The translations under genes and the position numbers were made by a program. DNA of 64,000 nucleotides from the NCBI GenBank assembly GCA_951804985.1, contig OX638135.1:12923735-12987734 (forward strand). Reading direction: 5' to 3'. The first letter of the stretch is position 1. Every line of letters starts with the position of its first letter. The notes under the pieces are model-generated. The model did no database searches. It saw only the letters and a list, made by a program, of their open reading frames with translations, and was not told the origin of the DNA. This document shows positions 55,606-64,000 of the stretch, one piece after another. The stretch is from Dryomyza anilis. Taxonomy: Eukaryota; Arthropoda; Insecta; Diptera; Dryomyzidae.

Positions 55606-56810
55606 AATATTATAACATATTAACATATTATAACAATATAAAACCAATTAGCTATGCATTGACAATTAAACTAGTAGATTGCAACGTTATGAAAATATTA
55701 TGCAACATATAGAACAAATAAATCTAACCATAAGATATAGAAATCATTAAATATAACATTAAATAACTCGTCATTTAGAGGAAGAAATAAATATAAATAG
55801 TTTAGGAAAACAGTAAGTAAGAAACAAAAGAAAAAATATAATAATAAAAAAATAAAAAACATAGGACATATTAAAAACAATAATTTAGTAATAAAAAAAT
55901 AAAAAAAATATACATATATAACTATTTTAGGTGAAGAACTTATTATTTTAAAGTTAGAAAAATTGAGAAAAAAATAAATTAAGCAAAGGCAACAAATTGC
56001 TTTCATATAAAATGAAATGAATATTCGTCATAAAATTGTCGTCTTCAATTCAGATAACGCAAACCAACAATTGCATTACTGACCTATATTTAATAGCGCA
56101 AGCTAACAAACCTTAAAAAAAGGTAATTACACCCAAGTGTTTCATGCTGAAGCACATTTGGAATGTGTACGAACGTATGAATATCATACGTGAAGCGAGC
56201 GTTCATAGCTGGCATATAAATGCAGATATTGCAGTTTGTTTTGATACCATAAACGATGCAAATAAATATCATATAATATAATTTATATCAGTACACGAAA
56301 ATAACATATTAAACATGTTAAAAAAAAAATAAATCGCAATATTAAATAATAAATTTAATTACATGCAGAGAAATCGTAGGTACTTTTGTATATTAATATA
56401 ATTCGATTTGAATAAGTTTAAATATAACAAATACATTTTAAATGAAAGTTAGTAAGTTCTTATAATAATTTAAATTGCTCAAAGAAGAAGAAAAATATCA
56501 GTTAGTATTCAAATTTAAGTACAAAGAGAGATATATAAATATCTAGTACAGTTAATATAAAAAAAAGGAAAAAAAATATATTAGTAGAATAAATAAAATG
56601 AAATAAAAACAGGTAATATATATTAAAATTTTAACAAATACGGAAAAAAACAAAGAATTTGAAATTAAAAAAAGCTATTAAAATATTGAGTGTAGTTAAA
56701 ATAAAAAAAAAGTTTTAATAATTGAATTGAAAAAAAAAGGAAACATATTAGTAAAATAAATAAAATGAATAAAATATTTATAGGTATTAAATATTGTTTT
56801 TTTTCTTTTA
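55606..56810 (+). other. AT-rich 3' region of the gypsy element or flank
   Basis: No env-like or other reading frame. Increasingly A-rich on the plus strand. A short non-A-rich island near 56030-56260 has no recognised content. No 3' LTR matching 50104-50592 was found. Confidence 0.5.
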
Positions 56811-57410
56811 AAAATTTTGAATTTTTAAAGAAAAAAAAGAGACAAAAAATAAGAAGAGGTAAAAATATATATGAAAAAAAATATATATATGAAAAAAAAT
56901 GGGGAAATAAATTAAAAAAAAAGGGAGATACAAATTTTAATTAAAGAGAAGAAAAAAAAAGATTATAATATTAACTGTTAAATTTTTAAAGAAGAAAATA
57001 AGAGATAAAAAAAATAAATGAAAAAAAAGAGAAATTAAATTAAAAAAAGAAGGAATACAAATTTCAATTAAGGAGAAGAAAAATGAGAGAAAAAAAACAA
57101 TAATATTAACTATTAAATTTTTAAAGAAGGAAAAAAAAGAGATAAAAAAATATATATGAAAAAAAATGGGGAATTAAATTAAAAAAAAAGAGGGATACAA
57201 ATTTTAATTAAAGAGAAAAAAAAAAGAGGAGAAAAAAAAGATAATAATATTAACTATTAAATTTTTAAAAAAGAAAAAAAAGGGATGAAAATAAGAAGAG
57301 AAAAAAAAGAAGAAGAGAAAAAAAAATATAGAGAAAAAAAAGACAAAAAATATTTATATATATATAACGGTATTAACTATTAATTAAAAAAAAAAAAATA
57401 AGGGGTATTA

Positions 57411-57440
<30 letters not shown>
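56811..57440 (+). repeat. A-rich (purine-skewed) tandem repeat, unit ~123-144 bp
   Basis: Units recur with the landmark order TTAACTATTAAATTTTTAAA, a purine run (GAAGAAAA...GAGATAAA), TATATATGAAAAAAAATGGG, AATTAAATTAAAAAAA, and ACAAATTTTAATTAAAGAGA. The landmark TTAACT starts at 56971, 57106, 57250 and 57373. Cytosine is almost absent. The array ends in a 30-base A-run (57411-57440). Confidence 0.8.
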
Positions 57441-57446
<6 letters not shown>

Positions 57447-57520
57447 TATTTTATTTTAAACTTTTAAATATGTATTGGAAATTAAATAAATTTTTAAAAC
57501 TAAATTTAATCAGATTAAAA

Positions 57521-58160
57521 AAAACAGTTGGGAAGGTTAGATCACATGGGAAATTTTAAAGTAGGTTTTAGTATGATAGTTAGGTCTAAGCCGACTATAA
57601 ATACCCTACACGTATGTGTGGTTACCATTAAAAATTGTATATAGGTCACCAGGATATACGAAGCCTGAAAATAACTACAAACTTCCAATCGCTGAAGAAT
57701 TTCCATTCATTTGATACCCATAGTTACAAATGGGTAGGTGTACCGAATTTCACTTTTTTTTTTGGAACCACAAGTCGTTTCGTATTTGAGCATGAGTCAA
57801 TAAATATTTGACCAAAAAAAGTTTTCCTAAGCCCGTATACAGTAAAATTGATCTGTAGATATAAATTTTATACGAGGTATTTGAACATGAGTGGTCGGTT
57901 CTCAGGTACAATAGACCGATCGTGCCAATTTTCTTGTTCAGACAGCTTAGATATATAAGTAATCTAAATCTAAAGTTTCATTGCTCTAGCTCTTCTATTT
58001 TTTCTGTAATCGTGATTTCAAAAGACAGACGGACATCACTCTGGAGGTCATGCTGATCAAGAATATATATACTTTTCCATATCGGAGATGCTTCCTTATG
58101 GGTGTTACAAACGGCGTACCAAACTGAATATACCCTTTCAATTTTAGTGTAGGGTATAAC
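57521..58160 (-). mobile_element. Helentron/DINE-1-like element, copy H4
   Basis: Minus-strand copy: ends with CAGTTGGGAAGGTTAGATCA at 57525 and begins at about 58160 (ATACCCTACACTAAAATTG on the minus strand). It shares the GGTACGCCGTTTGTAACACC block (58114-58095) with H1 and H3. The GTCY microsatellite is reduced to GTCCGTCTGTC (58036-58026) and the 3' hairpin is damaged. It sits between the A-rich array and a short A/TA tract (58160-58217). Confidence 0.7.
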
Positions 58161-58217
<57 letters not shown>

Positions 58218-58221
<4 letters not shown>

Positions 58222-58547
58222 ACCAAGGCACGCAAACGGCCTACGTCAGTCTGCCTGCAAATGATGCTTTTAAAGGTGCAACGGATACGTATTGTACGTG
58301 AGAGCGTAGAGTACGTGAGAGCGTATCGCCGATTCGCTGCTTCAAGTGTTGGGGATATAACCACTTAGCGAGAAACTGCAAAGAAACAGAAGACCGCAGT
58401 AAACTCTGCAGAAAATGCGGTGAGGAAGGGCATTTCTCAGCGACGTGTACAAATAAGCCAAAATGTGCACTGTGCGGAGAAGATCATGCGGCAGGGAGTT
58501 ACCAATGCCCTGCACATAAAACAACAGTAGCAAAAGAGGGACGATGA
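58218..58547 (+). pseudogene. R1/LOA-like ORF1, C-terminal zinc knuckles
   Basis: The frame ends with three CCHC knuckles: CFKCWGYNHLARNC, CRKCGEEGHFSATC and CALCGEDHAAGSYQC (third with altered spacing), then AHKTTVAKEGR and TGA at 58545-58547. The stop overlaps the ORF2 ATG (58544) as ATGA, the arrangement known in this LINE group, where ORF2 is translated by reinitiation. Upstream ORF1 sequence is missing. Confidence 0.85.
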
Positions 58548-59540
58548 AAATCGTCCAACTCAACCTCAACCACTGCATTGCCGCACAGTATCTTCTGTAT
58601 CAGACGATCGTTGAGCAACAATTCAATGTCGCTCTCCTGTACGAGTAACATCATAACGAGTACGAATGCGAATGGACGACGGACGCACCAAACAAAGCTG
58701 CAATATGGATACTTGGCGGCAGGGTATATGAATCCAGAGCTCGAGTGGCCCTCAATGGCTTCACATGGGTCAAATTTGAAGAAATTTATTTCTTTTCATG
58801 CTACGCGCTACCCAGCATGGACATAAATCTGTTTGAACGCATGATGATGGAACTGGTGACCGAAGCCAGAGGAAAGTCTCCGTTAATTATTGCTTTAACG
58901 CCTGGTCAACAACGTGGGGTAGCAAGACCACAAATCAAAGAGGAAGACTTCTTATGGAATATCTTGCAACACTGAACGTTGAATTATTGAACGATGGCCA
59001 GCATACGTTTGAGGCTGCGAAAAATCGGTCAGCGGTGGATCTCACTTTTGCTCACAGCTCGATCGCGCGGAACATCACATGGGGAATTGGCAATTTCCAT
59101 ACCCAGAGCGGCCACCGCGCCATCATAATAGATATTGAGCTGCAGCAAACCGTTCAGAGGACAACAAGAGCGCAGAATTAGGGGTGGAAACAGCACTCAT
59201 TCGACACCGAAGTCTTCCAGCATGTGTGGAATGAGGAAGAAATAGCTGACGACATAGCCACTAACATGGCGACAAGCATGAGGAAGCGACTGTGTTCCGC
59301 ATGTGACGCAGCAATGCCCAGAAGAACACATAAGCCAAATAGGACACCAGTATATTGGTGGAACGAGGAAATCGCTGAATGCAAAAAACGCTGCAACCAG
59401 ACGCGCAGAAAAGCTCAACGCACGCGAAACCTCCCGTCGTGGGATTTGCTGCATGATGACTTCAAAGTCTGTCGGCAACAGTTAAAAAAAGCAATACTGG
59501 CAATTAAAACTCCTGTTTTAAGGCTCTACGCGATTGTGCG
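58544..59540 (+). pseudogene. R1/LOA-like ORF2 endonuclease part
   Basis: Starts MKIVQLNLNHCIAAQYLLYQ then TIVEQQFNVALLYE followed by TAA, where the catalytic Glu and following Tyr lie. Other frames continue with NKAAIWILGGRVYESRARVA, VTEARGKSPLIIA, then a frameshift over the expected GDFNAW block, LMEYLATLNVELLNDGQHTF, RSAVDLTFAHSS (Asp) and SGHRAII (His), then PVYWWNEEIAECKKRCNQTR of the linker before RT. At least four lesions. Confidence 0.8.
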
Positions 59541-61460
59541 GATATCGATCCATGGGGTTAGGCGTACAAGGTGGTGATGAGCAGAGTGAGGGCACCAAGG
59601 CACCACAGCCATCTAACCCTGAGCTCATGAACAGCGTTGTAGCAGCACTATTCCCCACACAGATGGCGCGAAACCGCCAATACCACCAGCCAACGAACGC
59701 GGGCTACATCCCGGAGGTGACAGCCGCAGAGGTGCTACATATGCTGCGAAAATTACATGACAGGAAAGCGCCTGGGTTGGACGCCATTCCAAATGTTGCG
59801 ATGAAGACGGCCATGCGAGCGGACCCCGATTCATTCGCTAGAATATACTCTGCGTCTCTCAGGGAAGGCGTGTTTCCAGCCGCTTGGTGCTACTTCTTAA
59901 GCCGGGAAAGCAGCCCGATCAACCATCCGCATATAGACCACTATGTATGCTTGACTCACTGGGTAAAATATTAGAAGGTATAATCGTTAACCGACTGCAA
60001 GAGACGCTGGAGAGACCTGGCGGTTTATCCACACAGCAATTCGGATTCAGGCATGGGAGATCCACCATCGGTGCCATCCAGACTGTGATGAAAATAGCGT
60101 ACAACGCCACAAGCAGGGTAAGGTGGCGACAAGAAATACTGCGCAGTGGTAACGTTTGATATCAAGAATGCCTTTAACTCAGAGAGCTGGTCGCGAATTT
60201 TGCTGGCTCTAAGCTCGTTTGGCGTACCGACGTACCTCCAGCGAATTATTGATAACTATCTCAGCGATAGGGTACTACTGTACGACACTGACGACGGTGT
60301 AAAACGATACGAGGTCACACGAGGTGTCCTAAAAGGGTCAGTACTCGGACCCATTTTGTGGAACGCTATGTACAATGGGGTATTTACTGTAGATCTACCC
60401 ACGGATACCACTCTGGTCGGTTATGCGGATGACATCGCTTTGGTGGTGGTAGCGAAACATATCCACACGCTGGAAATGACGTACAGCGATGCGATATCCA
60501 GGGTAACGAGGTGGTTACAAAGCGCTGATCTGGAACTGGCAGCGCATAAAACAGAAGCTGTCCTCTTGAGCTCTAGGCAAAAACGTGAGGTCTTCACAAT
60601 TAGATCGGGCAGCCACGAGATCATCTCTCAACCCCACATACGGTATCTGGGGGTACTGATCGACACGCATATGTCCTTTCAGGATCATTTTCTGGCAGTA
60701 AGTGAGAAAGCCTCAAGAGTCAACGGCGCGCTATCTCGTATATTGGCGAACATCGGTGGACCACGCTCGAGCAGGCGCAAGCTTCTGGCAAAAGTAACAA
60801 GCTCTATCATGCTGTATGCGGCACCAGTATGGGCTGGAGCTACTAAGAAGCAAACAAACACTGCAGGAATTCGGGCGACATAACGCCTGAGTGCAATAAG
60901 TGTTGCCAGTGCATTCCGCACGGTATCTGATGATGCAATAGGTATGATTGCCGCAATGCCTCCAGTTGATATACTGTCACGTGAACTGCAACGTATATAC
61001 GAAGCAGGAGGAAACTCATAAAAAGATGTAGAACGAAAGCGTAGCATCGAGGAGTGGCAAAAACGCTGGGAAGCGACGGCTAAAGGCAGGTGGACATTTG
61101 CCTTAATCCCAGACATAAATAGCTGGATAAGCCGCAAGCATGGGGAGCTTGACTTCCACTTAACGCAGAGGCTCAGCGGGCATGGCTGCTTTAAGCAGTA
61201 CCTACACCGCTTCAAGTATGAGGACGACCCGTCCTGTCCCAACTGTCCCGGCGAGATAGAATATGCATCCTACTACACTGCCCACGCTTCGACGCTGAGC
61301 GAGCCAACATATGCGAGGCTTTCGGAGAGTCACTTAGTCTTACAAACGCCGTAGGCCACATGTGTGACACAATACACAAGTGGCAAGCGATGCAGACAGC
61401 AGCAGCAACAATCATGACAACACTTCGCCGACTCGAGCGTACACGATCTATAGAGCGCAC
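59541..61460 (+). pseudogene. R1/LOA-like ORF2 reverse transcriptase and C-terminal part
   Basis: RT blocks in order: HDRKAPGLDAIPNVAMKTAM, KPGKQPDQPSAYRPLCMLDS, LSTQQFGFRHGRSTIGAI, VTFDIKNAFNSESWSRI (first Asp), RGVLKGSVLGPILWNAMYNG in which the usual VPQGS is altered to VLKGS, and VGYADDIALVV (catalytic Asp pair, about 60418-60450). The thumb and C-terminal part continue to GHGCFKQYLHRFKYEDDPSC then PNCPGEIEYASYYTAHA, a C-x2-C...H motif. 60146-60883 is one clean frame of 245 residues; the rest is frameshifted. Confidence 0.85.
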
Positions 61461-61500
61461 ACGCCCCGAAAATACAGGTGCGATTAACAGCGTACTGGCT

Positions 61501-62030
61501 GCTGCACCCTTAACGAAGGCGACGGATCAGACGATAGCACACGATATGGCCGGACAAGTAACTGTGGGCGTGCGACAAGAGACAACTATCGAAGTGATGC
61601 AACAGGTGAGCACGGTGGCTCCAAATGCAGCAACGAGTTCGACAGGAACTACAGCACTTTCGACCACCGAACAGGCAAATGTTCCTGCAACGACAGAGGT
61701 GAGCAGTTCTGTCACCGGAGACGATGCCCGGTACATGTGGTTCGACATCATCCACCTCGACGGTACCCCCAACAACAACAACAGTAGCAGCAACCCCATG
61801 GCGAAGGGCGGCTGCTAGAAAAGCATACGAGCCGGTCTACGCAGTGATAGCAGCAGCGACAATGGCAGCGGCAGTCACAACACATCAGAGTCCAGGGGCA
61901 TGGACGAAGGAACAGTATCAGCAACGATTACCCAAGTTACCACACAATGGCCTCGCGAACTGGTGGAACTGTCATCACGGTTAGCCCGCTTTAAACCTGA
62001 AGAAGATCACGTTCGGCCGTACCATAAATA
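61501..62030 (+). pseudogene. Segment homologous to the LTR-element region at 48585-49090
   Basis: The plus strand reads AAPLTKATDQTIAHDMAGQ, STVAPNAATSSTG, then RYMWFDIIHLDGTPNNNN, and VTTQWPRELVELSSRLARFK then PEEDHVRPYHK with a stop near 62028. The same phrases occur on the minus strand at 49090-48585. It is attached directly to the end of the R1/LOA-like LINE, with no LTR or PPT after it, so it is a chimera or a second truncated copy. Confidence 0.7.
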
Positions 62031-62917
62031 GTGTATTGAGTGTGTCTGTTGGTTCTGAATTGATTTTATATTTGGTTTGGAGAGTTGTAAAAAGATTAAT
62101 GAGTGACTTTTATATGCCCTATGGTGGACCAGATTTCTCCTCTTGTTCTTCTGTGTGCAGGGACTGACTTGCCTTGTTCATCTTCAATGGTTCGTTGTAT
62201 GTGGTGCGTTGGGTCTGTTGGGCGTCGATGGTTCTTGTGGAATTGGCAAATGGTGCTATCTCCAGTGGGCGTCGTCATGTTAATACTCTCGACTCTAAAT
62301 CGTTCAGGAGAGTTTTGTCCCGTTGACTCGGTTGTCGATATGTTCGAGATGAGTGTTTTATTTTTATTTCTCTGCGATCTTGTCAAACAAATTTTTGAAT
62401 CATCTTGGTGCTCATGTCGCGTTATGTAGGATATTTTAGATTTCCGAATTGTTGATATCAGAAAACCCCGTGGTTCGATATTGCATCGTTTCTTCTTTAT
62501 GTATGATTGAAAACATAATAATGCGATTTCTCTTTTTCTTTTTTACCATATTTTTCGAGGTCGATTTTACATCTAGTATCTGGCAATTGTGGCAATTTTC
62601 AAGGTCCAATTTGCATCTTGTTATTTGCATCTTATATTTGGCAATTGTGGTTATTGTAAACATTCAATCGTTAGAACCTACTTGTATTTGGTATAACAAC
62701 AAGTTTGCGTTTAGTGTGTCCTGCCTCGTTTTCAAATATGTTGCCATTCTGCTTCGTTTCTTCGCTTTTCTTTTATTCGAATCTGCTGGGCCTCTGCTTT
62801 ATTACTCCTTCTTGTTGATAACACCAAGAGCTCCTTCCACATGTCCCCCTTAAAGTCCCAAGACCCGAACGATCATCTATGCGTCTTCTGTGTCAGTATC
62901 CAGCGCTGTTGGTTACT
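62031..62917. other. Non-coding stretch with a possible minus-strand PPT/LTR junction
   Basis: More GC-balanced than average. On the minus strand, ACTTTAAGGGGGACA (62858-62844) is followed by TGTGGAAGGAG, which would fit a polypurine tract plus LTR start; no partner was found. The 96-codon minus-strand frame at 62096-62386 is unrecognised. Confidence 0.35.
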
Positions 62918-63316
62918 CTAAATAACAATTTTTGTGCACTCGGATATTTTAAATTTACATGAATATTTTAAAATCAAAATCATTTAATTTTGTTTTTAAA
63001 CTATTCTAAATATGTGGTGTGGTACTAACTTATGTAAACTTAATATAATTTTCGTAAATTATATAATGGTTTATGTACATTCGTTACAAGAAAAAGATTT
63101 ATTTTAAGATATTTAAATTACTTGAATTAAAGTATGGTACATTATTTGATGTATTACTATTTAGTGTGGTATTAGTTTATCTAAACTTAGTATCATGTAA
63201 AGTATAGTTGTTTATGTATGCAATAACAATGAAATTTAATGTTGTTTGTAAGTGTTTAACTTATTTGAAACACAGTTATTTAGTGTTGCATTAGCTTTAG
63301 TGTAATTTTAGTGTAT

Positions 63317-63321
<5 letters not shown>
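62918..63321. repeat. Near-perfect 404-bp inverted repeat, left arm
   Basis: Reverse complement of 63597-64000. The only mismatched region I noticed is around 63065 (ATAATGGTTTATG versus the pair ATAAACCCTTATA). Starts CTAAATAACAATTTTTGTGC and ends TTAGTGTATTATGT. Confidence 0.95.
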
Positions 63322-63395
<74 letters not shown>

Positions 63396-63596
63396 AATTC
63401 AACAATTCTTGAGAAAATTTAAAATAATATATATGTATATGCAATGTGCATTATATTCTATGTACATATATATTTATCAAAACAAAAAAAATATATGAAA
63501 TATTTTTTTTTAAATTTTGCGCATTGAAGGGGGTTTAAGTCCGCCGCATTGACTCCCTACCCATATAGGACGACGATCTTAGCCATTGGTCTAAGG
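63322..63596. other. Spacer of the palindrome with (TA)n and a tRNA-like fragment
   Basis: Contains (TA)n at about 63321-63391, AT-rich sequence, and at 63525-63596 a GC-balanced patch. On the minus strand the patch reads CCAATGGCTAAGATCGTCG ... GGACTTAAACCC, vaguely like A and B boxes of a tRNA or SINE head. I would not call a tRNA gene. Confidence 0.5.
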
Positions 63597-64000
63597 ACAT
63601 AATACACTAAAATTACACTAAAGCTAATGCAACACTAAATAACTGTGTTTCAAATAAGTTAAACACTTACAAACAACATTAAATTTCATTGTTATTGCAT
63701 ACATAAACAACTATACTTTACATGATACTAAGTTTAGATAAACTAATACCACACTAAATAGTAATACATCAAATAATGTACCATACTTTAATTCAAGTAA
63801 TTTAAATATCTTAAAATAAATCTTTTTCTTGTAACGAATGTACATAAACCCTTATATAATTTACGAAAATTATATTAAGTTTACATAAGTTAGTACCACA
63901 CCACATATTTAGAATAGTTTAAAAACAAAATTAAATGATTTTGATTTTAAAATATTCATGTAAATTTAAAATATCCGAGTGCACAAAAATTGTTATTTAG
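63597..64000. repeat. Near-perfect 404-bp inverted repeat, right arm
   Basis: Pairs base for base with 62918-63321 and reaches the final base of the window, so the true arm may be longer. Confidence 0.95.

Larger units (their letters stand above)
58218..61500 (+). mobile_element. R1/LOA-like LINE, 5' truncated, decayed
   Basis: Contains the end of ORF1 with three zinc knuckles, an ORF2 overlapping it, endonuclease, reverse transcriptase and a C-terminal zinc motif, in the order of the R1/LOA group. The left end directly follows an A-run and (TA)n tract (58160-58217). The right end is where the sequence joins a segment shared with the minus-strand LTR element at 48.6-49.1 kb (61501). Numerous frameshifts and stops. 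Confidence 0.85.

Overview
The window looks like host intron DNA from a higher dipteran fly (Brachycera/Schizophora; the exact family cannot be named from sequence alone). It is very AT-rich and is filled almost entirely with transposable elements of many ages. The one host gene I can identify is FoxP. Two small plus-strand exons (13276-13320 and 13395-13471), separated by a 74-bp intron, encode the stretch leading into the forkhead domain and end at a canonical donor. The next forkhead exon is not seen in the remaining 50 kb, so nearly everything downstream is probably one giant FoxP intron. An exon-like open frame at 43-390 is not recognised.

Layout. 0-3.4 kb: exon-like ORF, a PIF/Harbinger-type MITE with TTA target duplications, a candidate LTR, a tRNA-derived SINE and a 518-bp AT microsatellite. 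3.4-8.3 kb: two copies of an unclassified repeat (family A) around a decayed Ty3/gypsy integrase fragment, then a 5'-truncated non-LTR element. 8.7-11.7 kb: a Transib-like element holding a nested TA-flanked MITE, then a hobo/Hermes-like hAT MITE carrying a 32-bp minisatellite. 13.3 kb: FoxP. 14.3-18.9 kb: a LINE fragment, a truncated Harbinger MITE, and a near full-length CR1/Jockey-like LINE (minus strand) with an uninterrupted 962-codon ORF2, inserted in family A. 19.4-22.0 kb: a foldback element with long inverted arms, the left one split by a Helentron/DINE-1-like insertion.

22.3-34.4 kb: a ~12-kb CACTA (EnSpm/CMC) transposon with short terminal repeats, ACGAA-rich subterminal zones and remains of a two-gene coding region on the minus strand. 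It is interrupted by two SINEs with exact target duplications and by a 5.3-kb Ty3/gypsy element whose gag starts with a SAP-like domain. 34.7-39.1 kb: family A split by a decayed Jockey-clade LINE. 40.8-47.9 kb: Helentron-like copies, a GCGC-rich degenerate repeat, an almost perfect 1721-bp tandem duplication and a BEL/Pao gag fragment. 47.9-50 kb: a minus-strand LTR element end with a GC-rich Ala/Thr/Gln-rich reading frame. 50.1-55.6 kb: a plus-strand gypsy (297/17.6-like) element that has lost most of its reverse transcriptase.

55.6-64 kb: a long A-rich purine-skewed tract with a ~135-145 bp tandem repeat, another Helentron-like copy, a decayed R1/LOA-like LINE joined to a segment homologous to the 48.6-49.1 kb LTR element, and a near-perfect 404-bp inverted repeat reaching the last base of the window. 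Nothing resembles a bacterial operon, CRISPR array or phage. The coding relationships are those of nested selfish elements, not of a pathway. Insertion order can be read directly where one element splits another: family A before the LINEs; CACTA before the SINEs and gypsy; foldback before Helentron; Transib-like before the TA MITE.
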